Assembly: GCA_028023455.1 (NCBI GenBank)
Contig: JAQFVV010006197.1
Location: 17,231,254-17,295,253 of the forward strand
Direction: 5' to 3'
Source: Epiperipatus broadwayi
Lineage: Eukaryota > Onychophora > Udeonychophora > Euonychophora > Peripatidae
DNA: 64,000 bases
The notes beneath the pieces were generated by a model. It was not told the origin of the DNA. It made no database searches and saw nothing but the letters and a program-made list of their open reading frames with translations. A program made the translations under genes and the position numbers. Numbering within the stretch: the first letter of the stretch is position 1; every line of letters begins with the position of its first letter. Below are positions 12,261 through 23,539 of the stretch, piece by piece.

Positions 12261-13622
12261 AACATTTGCAAAAATAAAAACTCAGCAAAATCTAGATGAC
12301 TTGAATAATCTTGTATATTTTTATTTTATTAGTTTATCATTTTAACCCACAAAATATTTTTTGTAAAAGTGCTGTAAAACTTTTTGGATATACAGAATCG
12401 TCCTGTAGTACACCTGCAATCTTTGCTGCTGTCGCATGGTGATAAATATTAATCATAATATGACTATTCTGGGTCTCTATCTCTTCTATGGTTTAAAGCT
12501 TTATCATTGAAAATGCTTGTAAATCAAATGTATTAAATCCAAAGCATAATTGCAACTCATGTTTATGAATTCTTTCTATAATTTCTCTCAATACTTGGAT
12601 GTGATCCATTATGCTTAAATCACTTTAAATCCTGCCTTTTATCTGATTTAAGTCCAAAGTTCACTATAGATAAATTGTAATAATTATTTAGTAAATGTAT
12701 AGAATTGATAAAAGATTCCTTTCTTAAATATCAATATTATTCATGCATTCTTCTAATCATCTGATAAAATCATTTAATTTGATTTATAATTATACCAACA
12801 ATTTTTCTATTCATCTGTTTTAAGACATTAATAATAATTATCATTTTCTAGAGCTTTTCTTTTGATTTAATTATTCATCTCTTTATTTAAAATGTTTAGC
12901 AATTGATATAATTGTAGGAGATACTTTGTTCTTATTTTTTATAGAACGTTTCCATCTATTTCATAATGTTATCTCTTTCAAACTTATTCCTCAAACGACT
13001 TCTAATACTAAAATATTGTTTAATATTTGTAAAACTTTTCTGTAGCTTTCTTTGCCAATTCAGTTATATTTTCTTATATCATTATTAATTTATTTTCATA
13101 CATTTTTATAGAACTCCAGTTATTTGATTCTTAAAAGCTCACTTTTAAATATTTTCATTTTTCTTCAAACATTACCTTGCTCAGTTAAAAATTTACTAGT
13201 GGATTCTTATTTTTTTTGTTGTCAAGCCTATCTTTGTTGCCATTCTTAATATCAATTATTTTTATTGACCTGTTAAGTTTGAACTATCTTCAAAATTTGT
13301 TAATATTTTAAAACAATTTGCAAGTTCTGATTTGAATTCATTAGACGATTTCTGAAGGTTAAAAATATCAAATATTAAAATATAATCGTTTTCATCTTTA
13401 GTTTTGCATTATCAGATATTTTCCATCTCAATAATCGATCACTTCCTATTCTGAATGTATTAAGAACATCTTGAAATATATATTTTTTGCCAAAAATATA
13501 ATTCTACAGTAATTTGGATGTTTTTATGTCCATTTTTTTAAATTTTTCTCAAAGAAAAGATTCATAATACAAAATTTGTTTGCAAAGCCCACAAATCTGC
13601 GATCATTTCTGCCACCATAACC
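12261..13622. other. AT-rich stretch, possibly more decayed LINE
   Basis: Probably upstream parts of the same minus-strand LINE relic, but no catalytic motif can be read. Confidence 0.3.
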
Positions 13623-16370
13623 CAAGGGTGGCCAAACTTTTAAACGTTTGGGGTTACTTTTGTGGTGCAAGTGTACCTGAGGGCTACTACATTTTTTTTT
13701 TTTTAGGGCTTCGAACCAGAAACCGGGAAAAGCATTTTTGCTGAACAGAAAAAAATAATAGTTCAAAGTCCTGGTGTACTTATGAATTGGTGTTTCTTTT
13801 TTTTTTTATAAAGGTTTTTTAGGTACTCGCAAATATTGGTGACATTTTTAGAAGATACTTACGAACTGATGCTTTTTTTTTTCTATAAGATAGGAACTGT
13901 CGAAGATATTTTACTATGACCACTATTAAATTACCTCAGCTCCCTTTAGTATTATAATTTATGTTTTTTATAAAATATTTATTAAATTACAATTATTGAA
14001 TTACCTATAAATAATTATTTTCTAGAGCTAGTCCTAAGTTTTAAAAAAAATTCAAGATAATGTAGAGAAAAAAAAAGAAAATTGTTGTTTTAGAATTTTA
14101 TTAAAGTAAATTAGATGCAAATTTTACAAACAAAAAAAATAACAAAAGTAAAAAAATATTTTTATTATTTTGATGACACTTGACATTGTGTAGTTTTGGC
14201 AAGTTTGTCAAAATTTGGCTTGTATGAACTTAAAACTAATTCTTAAATGCGATTCCAAATGTAGATCTGATAACTGTGACCTATGTTTAGTTTTTATTGC
14301 ATTCATGTAGGAAAATGCTGATTCATACAAACATGTTGAACCAAAAAATGTATTTAAATATGCAGCAACTTTCCAAATATTTGGGTGTTTACCCTTGCTT
14401 ATTAATATCCAGCTCTCATTTGAAGCCCTTGATTTTAAATGTATATCACATTTAATATTTCTTCCAGATCCGCTATATCTGTATGTATAAATTCACTTAA
14501 TTTCATAGTGATATCTTCAATATTGATGTTAACATTAAATGAATAAGATAAAAAACTAGCGATATCTTCAAGTTTATCAAATTCCACGAATCTTCCTTCA
14601 AATTCTTTTATGAGGAGTATTATATTTTCAACATATTTGTTGTAGATTAGATTCTTTCTATCTAGACTCATCGGTCATATTTTTGAAATGTTTTAATTCA
14701 CAATGCTTCGGTTGCATTACAAACATTTAATTTTTCCTTGAATGACTTCAAAGTGCTTATCATAACTTATTGTTTTATCTTTTCCTTGTAGTTCTACATT
14801 TAAGTTATTTAGTTTTTCTGTAATATCACAGAAAAAGGTGAGGGTCATTCAGTTCTGAATATGAATCATCTTTAGTTTCCAAAAATTATCTTATTTGTGG
14901 TAAAAGTTCTCTGAATCTAATTAAAAATTTTGCTTGACTTAACCACCTTATGTCAGTATGTAATAACAATTCACTATGTTCGCTCTGACATTCCTTTAGT
15001 AAATTCCAGAATTGACAACATAACAAGCTTTTTGATCTTATTTTATTAACAATTTTGAAGGCAACACTCTTAACATGATTAAATTTCAATACTTTTGAAC
15101 AAAAGGCATGCTGATGTATAATACAATGATAATCCATAAAACTAGGTATATCATCATTTCTCTTCTTCAAAGTCAAAGCAACAATGTAGAAAGATGTTCC
15201 AGAAACTGGCATATCAGATAACATTCTTAAAGAAAGATAAGTGATGTGAAGTTTGTAGAGTACATTACCTATTTCAGTTAATAAACAATACAGCAATCAC
15301 TCTGAACACTGGTTTGGGTCCAATCAGCATTCTAGTCAATAAATAAAACTTTCATGCCTTTTTTCTGGGTAGGCAACACAGTACTTTTTTTTTTAAATAC
15401 TATGAAACTACTAAGAGCACAACTTGATTAATCAGATATCAGAAGTTGTATTTTCATCTATGAAAAATTATATGGTACACATGGACATTATGGCTATCTG
15501 CACAGATATATAATTTGAACTCGGTTCCTAATAGCTATCTTCCACCGAACCATCATTTGTAATATCTTCATTGCTTTTGAATGACATTATTAAATGTTAA
15601 TTGTAATTAATAAATTTCATAATAGTTTTATTAACTATGTATCTGGTACACAGCTCTAAAGTTTACATCACAATGGTCATGTTTACATAAATAACTGTGG
15701 TCACACATATATATCTCTAAATTTTATTGCAATTTTTACTTTTAATATTTGACTTTTTTTTTATTGTTAAGATTTAGACAAGAAAACATATAGAAGGAAT
15801 ATCATAAATGATTTCCAACTATTTTTTTTATAAAATAATAACTAAAAAAAAAAAATGCTTAGGAGTGATGAAAATCTAGTAATAACGTTCAAAAGTCTAA
15901 TTCATCAGAAAAAGATTGTGCGGTAAAGATTATGAGCAAAGATGACTTGTTAATTCTTTTTTTTTTTTTTAGTCATTATAATTACATTTAAGAAATCATT
16001 AGCAAAAATTATGAAAGAAGCTTAGTTTGTCAGATCCATGATGAGAAATCGCAAATAATACTTGAATCTGTTGATTAACCATTATTCTCTGCTATAAATT
16101 TTTCGGTAAACATTAAACTGTAAGAATAACAAAAATGAAAAATCTTTATTTTTTTATCGAATGATGCAAAGTACATGCATGTAGTATATATGGTTTTCAC
16201 ATTATTGTAAGTTGAAGACAAGAATCGCTAAATAGAAAATAAAAGCCTGTTTACTTTTTTATATTCAAATCAGCTCTGAATTTAACACTAATTTGTCAGT
16301 GTTCATGACAGCTTCACGATCTACTTTCAGAATTCTTGCGGGCTACTAGTAGACCGCAAATCCCGTCTTG
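13623..16370 (-). mobile_element. hAT transposon relic, ZBED5/GTF2IRD2-like
   Basis: The left end reads CAAGGGTGGCCAAACTTTT, close to the CAGGGGTGGCCAAA terminus typical of Charlie-type hAT elements. The right end, in inverted orientation, starts CAAGACGGGATTTGCGG followed by words on the pattern of CTACTAGTAGCCCGC and GTAGATCGTGAAG, which also occur in such elements. Between them, on the minus strand, lies a broken transposase (14168-15296). Flanks read GCCACCATAACC on the left and GCCTACCATACC on the right, which may be an eroded 8-bp target duplication. About 2.75 kb is consistent with a full-length but dead copy. Confidence 0.65.
14168..15296 (-). pseudogene. Decayed hAT transposase
   Basis: The reading frame is minus strand, broken by several stops and shifts. 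In order it shows an internal region with YHCIIHQHAFCSKVLKFNHV and HTDIRWLSQAKFLIRFREL (15170-14890). Next comes LNVELQ-type sequence (about 14800), then GRFVEFDKLEDIASFLSYSF (about 14600). A C-terminal dimerisation segment follows, with PNIWK, FLVQHVCMNQHF and KLNIGHS (about 14400-14250). This order matches hAT transposases of the ZBED5/EPM2AIP1/GTF2IRD2 group. The C-terminal hATC region ends near 14168. The N-terminal BED finger was not found. It cannot make a functional enzyme. Confidence 0.75.
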
Positions 16371-17609
16371 GATATGCCTACCATACCAAATTTATAAACA
16401 TTTTCCAATTCTAATTATTCTGTGATAATTTTAAAATTCTATTTGGGATAATCAAAAGTATTTGAAATATATAAAAATATTTTTCTTCATCAATTAGAAC
16501 TTATGTGTCTGCATTTGGCATGTTATTAAATTGCATCATTAATTTTGTCACTCCGTCTGATGATATATTGTCAGTTTACATAATGCTCCTTCATTTTTAA
16601 TTTATAGTGAATCCCATTTTTGCTTCCAGTATTTGCATCTTTCTAATTCACTTTTCAAATCAGTCATGTGTAATACCAGATATATTTAAAACTTCAATTT
16701 TGTTATATATATCTGAAATACATGCATAAAGATATCTTTAAAAAGTAAAAGATCTCTCCCAAGATGTATTCTAATTGAATTACTATTCTTTAATTAGCCA
16801 GATGTCAACTTCATGTCTCAAATTTTTCCTGATATTTTGCGAGAGGAAATGTTTCTATGATAATGAAATATGAGTAAATTTTATGTGCATAACCTGACTT
16901 TTAAAAGTTGTTTTTTATGATTTTTAAATGCTAGGATTTTTATTATTATTAATTTGTTAATGATGGAAATTTTTGTGGCAAAACTTATTCAAAATATATG
17001 TGATATTTTGTTTGATAAGAGTGGGAGATATATTGCCTATTAGAATAATTTTCATCCTGGAAGCAATGCTGTGTATAATGATCTCAAGCCATAATTATTG
17101 TTTTGTTATCCATAAATTCCTAAAAAATAAAAAAAGATTAAAATATTATGTAAAATGCAAAATCTGTTAGATAAAGTTTCTTCACAATGCATTTGGAAAA
17201 AAAAAAATTATTTTTTTTTTGTTATAAAATTAATTCAAATTAAATGTACTATGCACTACTGAATTATTCAAATTAAAATTAGTACATCTCTGTTAGAAAA
17301 CCCTTAACACTCAGTGATTTAATTAAATTGATTTTATTTATATTTATGGAATGTTAATTCTCACTTTTTCCTTAAAGTTATTGGAAATAATGATATTTTA
17401 TTTTGGTAAATACTATTAGCTTATAAGATTTTTTAAAACCAATTTATAAATACTTTTATCAATCGTTTGTTTATTAATAAAAGTTTCTTGATTTATAAAT
17501 AAGACTTGCCTTCACGGAGGGGGGGACGGACTATAATGTGCAGAACAATTTCCTTAATAAGTGGAATATATATCAAAAGTCATAGTAGCAATAAAGATAA
17601 ATATTTCAA
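16371..17609. other. AT-rich spacer, nothing recognised
   Basis: No domain or splice-bounded exon was found. A short run of G (GGAGGGGGGGACGG) lies near 17517-17530. Confidence 0.45.
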
Positions 17610-18350
17610 AGTTTTTATAAAGTTAATCATTTGGAGGATGGGACTATTGCTTGACAAGAACTAAATATAGAAACATGCTTATAATCAAGAGGCTAACAAA
17701 GTTTAAAAGTGATATAATTGTTCTTAGTGAAAGTCATTTTCCAGACCAAGAAGGTTAATGGAATAGATAAATAACTACAAGCTTTTTTTTAGAAGGGATA
17801 TCATCAAGTAAAAAAATTTCATATGGTATTGGATTCACTGTGAGGAACTTGTTACCTTCTATTTAAATATATCATTGAAAGACTAATTGTATTAAAAATT
17901 TTGAACAATAATACTAGTTTCCATTTTATCAGTGCTTATACTCAGACATTAAAAGTTAGAAAATTCAGAGAAAAAGAGCTTCCTTTTTTTGCAATATCAA
18001 TACTATTAAAAGATTTTTTTTTTTTTGTACTTTAGTTTGTCTATTGCTAAGAACAATAAACTGGCCAAAAATTATAATTATTAGCTTTGAATTTGAATAG
18101 TCGGTCTGTTACTGAATTTTTGTACAACACATGGAATGAATTTCATAGATATTTATATAAAAAAAAAAATCACAAAAAACCTTAGGTGCATTGTTATCCA
18201 AATAAATGGTATTGTATAGGTTGTTAAAGTTGAAACTCAAAATATAAAAAATGTTAATATTATCTGAATAGATAAAAGTACAAATTATTGGAAGATCATA
18301 AATTACTACTATACTATCAGAAGTTAAAATGAATTGCATTTAAAAATAGC
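17610..18350 (+). pseudogene. LINE endonuclease relic, craniofacial-development-protein-2-like
   Basis: Shifting between frames gives, in order, a TRTxxIARELN-like opening, KFKSDIIVLSESHFPDQEG, FFLEGISSSKKISYGIGFTV, RNLLPS and LLLNFCTTHGMNF. This order matches the APE endonuclease of LINEs annotated in many animals as craniofacial development protein 2-like. In those the core reads L-x-E-T-R-x-x-(D/E)-Q-G, then G-hydrophobic-x-F-A-I-R-N, then L-L-L-x-x-C. Several stops and frameshifts make it dead. Confidence 0.6.
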
Positions 18351-19032
18351 ACATACTTCAACTATTATCAAACATTAAAATTGTCAGTTTGGATTTTCAA
18401 TGTAATATTACTGTTCCAAATTTTTTTTTTAAAAGGTGTATCATGAATCTGTATTATATTGAGTTCCCTAAAAAAAGAATTGGGAGTCTTCTTTGAGGTG
18501 ATTGTAAAGGAAATCTTTTTCTGCTTAGTGGAATAATCAAATGAATATAAGGGAGCTTAAGATTTAAAGGCAGTTCATTTAACTTAAGAAAGATTAGGAG
18601 GCAAAAACTTCAAAGAAGGTAGCTATTTTCTGATCACAGGTAATTTTATATTGTAATGAACAGTTTTCTTTCTGAGCATATGTTGAAGAAATATTCCTTT
18701 CTTCAGATGATCAACTCATGTTGAACACTATCAGACAACATATGTACTTGACGTATTAATATATTTCATTGTGATCATGGTGATTGTATCCGGAAATACA
18801 AATATTCACCCAATAATGTGAAATTTTACATACATAATCAACTTGTTAGATTTTTCATTAAGAATTTTGTAATTATCAGCTTTTTCATTCAGCCTGGGCC
18901 AACTTCCATCATTATAATAAATACACCCATGCCTTTTCTTGAAGGTTTGTGATGATGGTGTTCAAGTTATATTTTTATATTGGACTATTTCCATCATCTA
19001 ATGTGTATTGAATGTCTTTAGAAAAAGTTAAC
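18351..19032. other. AT-rich spacer, nothing recognised
   Basis: No gene or repeat partner was seen. Confidence 0.4.
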
Positions 19033-19108
19033 TTTATTTAAATATTCCAAATACATTCAACTGTTAGTAATTTATTTAAATATTCCAAATACATTCAATT
19101 GTTAATAA
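19033..19108. repeat. Two tandem copies of a 38-bp unit
   Basis: The words TTTATTTAAATATTCCAAAT then ACATTCAA(C/T)TGTTA(G/A)TAA are repeated once in tandem with two or three differences. Confidence 0.85.
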
Positions 19109-19124
19109 TAGCACATCAAATAGG

Positions 19125-19310
19125 CTAGTATATGCACAATGTTTTGAGAAGTATTATTCTCCCCTCTTCTTCAGGTGTTGCTGGCCTGACCAGTGACAGT
19201 ACTAGCATGGGATTTGAATCTGGATCCTTAGATTCTTGAATATTGAATTTTAAGGTAACACTCAAACCAACAGCCATCCTGCCAAAGGCAATAATCGGTA
19301 GTAATTTCAT
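19125..19310 (-). repeat. tRNA-derived SINE-like segment at the 3' end of the Penelope-like copy
   Basis: On the minus strand there is an A-box-like TGGCTGTTGGTTTGAG and, about 45 bases on, a B-box-like GATTCAAATCC, at a spacing suited to a tRNA-derived RNA polymerase III promoter. After it comes GTCAGGCCAGCAACACCTG, then AAGAAGAGGGGAGAATAAT, then ACTTCTCAAAAC, a tail with a small hairpin. It directly follows the Penelope-like coding relic, so it may be that element's 3' end or a separate SINE. Confidence 0.45.
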
Positions 19311-19318
19311 ATAGTTAT

Positions 19319-19905
19319 CTATGAAGTTCTCCACTTTTTCCTAAGAGCAAAGTTGATTAGTGGTTTCCATACATTATGTATAGTCAAACTACATTGGCTT
19401 ATGGGATTTTTTGCCATTATCATGTGAGCAGCTTCTTTGTACCTTTTCTTCTGTATCCAATATTTTTGTCTTTTCCCAATTGAACATATGTTCATTGGGA
19501 CATGCATGGTCTGCTACCTTATTTTCTCTCGTCTAATCATCAGTTTGTGTTCTTGCAAGCGCTTTTCAATGGGATGACTGAGCTCACCAATATATGTTCT
19601 TCCACATTCACATGGTATTTCATAGATGCAGTTTTTCTTTCAGCATTTCAAGTTTAGGCTTTGTAGATGTTAGAATTTCTCGAACATGATATGGCTCTGG
19701 AAAGCTGTTCTGATGTTATACTGATTGCAGATTTTCCTTAAATTTATCTGCTATTTTTGGAATGTATAGGTGCCCTACAGTACCAATAATTGTCTTTTCT
19801 CTTGATGGTTCTTTTTGTTGTCTATTTAATGCTTTCTTAATAACAGATGATGGATAACAATTTTTCATAAGAGAACAAGAACAAAAGATGTTCTTGTGAC
19901 AAGAT
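19319..19905 (-). pseudogene. Penelope-like element: RT C-terminus and GIY-YIG endonuclease
   Basis: The minus strand encodes, with two or three frameshifts, NCYPSSVIKKALN and YIPKIADKFK (end of the reverse transcriptase, 19880-19720). It then gives VREILTSTKPK and CIYEIPCECGRTYIGE with HPIEKRLQEHK (GIY-YIG nuclease, about 19640-19515), and KRYKEAAHMIMAKNPISQ near the C-terminus (19440-19350). This is the domain order of Penelope-like retroelements: reverse transcriptase followed by a GIY-YIG nuclease that nicks the target. The copy is broken. Its upstream continuation is found on the opposite strand at 19912-20085. Confidence 0.8.
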
Positions 19906-19911
19906 TCCCTC

Positions 19912-20085
19912 ATGGCAAAATCAAAACTAGTTTATCGAAAACCTACTCATACAGGAAAATACCTAGCGTCTACATCCAATCACACCAGAAACACAAATCA
20001 TGGAGTTATACTATCACTATGGAACAAAGCAAAAGAAGTCTCAGAAACCAGCAATTTGGGAAAAGAAAAGATCTATGTTGAAAGG
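19912..20085 (+). pseudogene. Inverted 5' piece of the same Penelope-like copy
   Basis: The plus strand reads SKLVYRKPTHTGKYL, then NTNHGVILSLWNKAKEV and GKEKIYVERQL. V-Y-R-K-P-T-H-T is a well-known motif of Penelope-like reverse transcriptases and normally lies just upstream of the NGYP segment, which here starts on the other strand at 19905. So a piece from just upstream was joined head-to-head with the rest: its 3' end is outermost and its 5' end is at the junction. That is the geometry produced by twin priming. Confidence 0.75.
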
Positions 20086-21102
20086 CAACTTACAACTCAT
20101 GTACACGCTCATTTTCAAGTTAGTACACTTTAATAAACAACTTAACATATAAATGATTGAGGTCAACATAATACACACACACAAAAAAAAATTAACTTAA
20201 TGTATATTAGTAATGTCAATTAGAAAACATTAGCTTTAAATAAATAAAAATATTTACCTACCTAACTAGACATAGCAATTAAAGTTTAAATATTCCACAT
20301 TTATAGATAAAATAAAAGTAAACCTATTGTTCAGTAATCATGGAAATTAACCAAAACTTGAACTTTAGAACCTGAAGATGATCTAGATCAAGTATACCTA
20401 AGCAACCCGTTGTTCAAAAGATAAAAGTTTATGATTCAATTACTTAATTAAAAACATTAACTAACTCAACAATCACTATATATAAAAACCTCATGAGGAT
20501 AAAAAAATATAATATGAAAAAGATATTTTTTATTTGGAGATTCAAATATGAGAACTGCAAAAATGGTTTACTAAGACAAAGGAGTTATTTGCTTACATAG
20601 CATTTGATAATAAACTCTTCCAAAAACCTGCACACAAGGGAGTTTCTTATTAGACAACAACTATTTAGAAAAATAGAAATATCAACTGTGAAAATTATAA
20701 GGAAATAGTAGCACATCATTCGAATATTATCAGAAAAGTAATATTATGTCTGCTAATATATTATAATGGTTGTTTTCTCATGGGAAGAGGGATTGCATCT
20801 TTTGATCGGACCTAGGGTCTTCCTGTAGAATGCCGTGAATAATGAGCCTAATCAACGATTGCATTCATCTCCAATGGCGAGTTTAAATAATTACACATTA
20901 AATCTGAACACAATTTAGACCAGTTCACCCACTACCTACCCTTCTTTTACATTCATTATGCCGATTTCAAACTCGGGGAGAAATAGCGGTTGACTCTCTT
21001 CAGGGATGAATCTACATACATAACAATATCCTCACTTCTATGAAAGTTTAATGAATTAATGATTTTCCAACCCTTTGCTAAAATATGACATTAGGAAAAG
21101 TG

Positions 21103-21229
21103 TGCATATAATTTAAATAATGTGTAATCATGCTAAAATCGAATGTTTTTGATAAATCAGGAATATATATGTATGTAATTTAAACAATATGTGGTTATAC
21201 TAAAATAGAATGGTTTTGCTAAATCAGTC
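21103..21229. repeat. Two tandem copies of a roughly 65-bp unit
   Basis: GTGCATATAATTTAAATAAT through TGATAAATCAG is followed by GTATGTAATTTAAACAATAT through TGCTAAATCAG, about 80% alike. Confidence 0.7.
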
Positions 21230-22111
21230 TTAAAGTTTCATAATAGATCAATATATTTTAACATAGAAATATTAATAGTTATTCAAACTGGAATCTAACA
21301 GCAATTTAATAAGTGCCAGACATGCATCTCTAACATTTAATAAGATAATTCAAACGATCCCCTTTCTATCCCTAACAAGCTTTAATTTAAACCTAAACAG
21401 TAGTATAATGAATGGTATCCTTGCAGCTCATTCCAAATGACAAAGTCCATCTTCCTTGGAAAAGAAACCCCCTTTATATTAATCTGCTGTTGACAGTAAA
21501 GCACATCTATTCAAGGTTAGTTTTTCATATGAAAAATAAATAAGGGTTAATTAATTGGTATAAGTTAACAAACAATTCTCTCTTTTACATAATGAGTGTT
21601 CTTAATGTGGTTAAAGTAAACTCTTACCTCTGATATTAAGATGATGATCTGTCAAGCTTATCCATGAATGGAAACCTAAATTTTATTAATTATAAAAAAA
21701 ATTATTTCTTCACTCCATGAGTTGAAATTTCCCTCTTCATTTCATGGTTTGATAAATAAAATGCTCTATACTAGGAATAGTTTATAGATAAAGTTTAGAG
21801 TTCAGATGGTCCACTTGGATGGTTTGAACACTACTTTTGTCTTGAGAAATGTCATATAAAATGTTTCTAAACCTCACAGCAGTCTCTTGATCTTGTACAT
21901 TCATATTCCTGGGATTAAAACATTGCTAAAGTGATGTCGATGGCGTTCTGTTAGGTGCTGCACTCTCATGGCCCACACATTCCATTCTGTGCAAGGTGAT
22001 ATATTGGAATTAAGGTAGAATCTCATTCTATAGAATTTTGATCTCTTAATTAGGCATTTGATGGCTGAATTAATATTTACATCTTCAGGTAAGCTCCATG
22101 GCAAGTTGTTT

Positions 22112-22464
22112 AGCCGAAAAACATTAGAATAGCCTTTAAATTTTTCTTATTTATAAATTATTTAATGTTAAAAAGCTTTAAAATGCAGTTCTGCAACATA
22201 TAAATATGCTAAGTCATTGAAAAGCTTTAAAATGCAATTTTGCGATATATATGTTAACAAACAAAATTATTCTTCTGATAATATTCAGCCGAAAAACATT
22301 AGAATAGCCTTTAAACTTTTCTTATTTATAAATTATTTAATGTTAAAAAGCTTTAAAATGCAGTTCTGCAACATATAAATATGCTAAGTCATTGAAAAGC
22401 TTTAAAATGCAATTTTGCGATATATATATGTTAACAAACAAAATTATTCTTCTGATAATATTCA
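22112..22464. repeat. Near-perfect 175-bp tandem duplication
   Basis: Copy 1 (22112-22286) and copy 2 (22287-22464) differ by one substitution (AAATTTTTC versus AAACTTTTC) and a 2-bp AT insertion. Each copy itself contains two versions of AAAGCTTTAAAATGCARTT. The near-identity marks it as the youngest change in this element. Confidence 0.95.
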
Positions 22465-23055
22465 AACGATGTGCTGCTATTCCCTTATAATTTTCATAAT
22501 TATTTATATTCTCCCGAATGGTTGCTGACTAATATAAAACTCCCTTGGGTATGAATTTACAATCTTATAGATGAATTTCTTGCTAACAAAGGGTACGTAA
22601 ATGACTAATTTATTTGCTTAGTTAAATCTTTTTTAGTGATTCTGATCTTAGAATCTTCTGAAAATGCACTGTGTTTTTCTTCATGAGGTTTTTATATATG
22701 GTGATTGTTGAGTTAGTTAATTAATGCTTTCAATTAAGTAATCGAATCATAAAGTGTTACCTTTTAAACAATGGGATGTTTGGAGATATTTGACCTAGAT
22801 CATCATCTTCAAGTTCTGGTCAGTTTACTTTTATTTTATATATGTATGCATAATATTTAATCTAAGTCTAGTTAGGGAAATATTTTTAACATTTGTTTAT
22901 TTAAAGCTAATGCTTTCTAATTGACATTACTAATATATGTGTAAGTTAATTTTTTTTATTATGTTGACCTCAATCATTTACATGTTAAGCTGTTTATTAG
23001 AGAGTACTCTTATGCAAATGAGCATATACATGAGTGCTTACGTAAGTTGTAAGCC

Positions 23056-23539
23056 CTATTCTTAGAGGATTCAAATTTTTTGATATAGTTGGGAAATTTT
23101 AATTCTCCAAGTGTGCATTATATTTGTATAAAGTTGGATATGCATTGTTCTATGCAATGCTTATAGAGGGTTAACTATTCACAATCTATTCCATTCATTT
23201 TCCTTTTTTGTTACCCATTCAAGAATGAGGTTGGTGTGAGGGTGGATTTTTTTGATAATGAAAGGGGTTGAACCAAACCAATGGTATGACTATTTAGAGG
23301 GCAGATGCAAGATTTCATTACTTTATCCTGCTCTCTTTTGGGGTCTTATTGGATTTTCTTGAAGGGTACACAAATCATGGAGGATCCATTTCTATGTATG
23401 GATTAGCTCCTTATTGTTTGGCTCATGAGTATCCCCTAAGTCACTTTTCTTGTTATCCAGGGTATGATATCACCATTGAAATAACCGACCCTTTACTCTG
23501 ATTAATACCCTTATTTTCTTTTCTCTTTTTTTAACAATC
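23056..23539. other. Possible downstream part of the minus-strand gypsy relic
   Basis: It lies just beyond the gypsy integrase C-terminus in the direction of transcription. It has a less AT-biased composition but no LTR pair was found to confirm a 3' LTR. Confidence 0.3.

Larger units (their letters stand above)
20085..23055. mobile_element. About 3-kb element with 0.6-kb inverted terminal regions
   Basis: 20085-20700 matches the reverse complement of 22480-23055 over most of its length. Shared words in the same order include CTCATGTA, AGTAC, TAATAAAC, CTTAACAT, AAATGATTGAGGTCAACATA, TTAGTAATGTCAATTAGAAA, TTAGCTTTAAATAAA, CTAACTAGAC, GATGATCTAG and AACTCAACAATCAC. The interior carries tandem repeats and a short unexplained minus-strand frame (21901-22104) but no recognised transposase. 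It abuts the inverted Penelope-like piece on the left. It may be a foldback transposon or two inverted copies of one repeat; the class is unknown. Confidence 0.7.

Noticed and set aside
18880-20090. A true nuclear tRNA gene at 19170-19300
   Set aside because: A- and B-box-like words are present, but no complete cloverleaf with paired acceptor stem could be drawn; a SINE head fits better.
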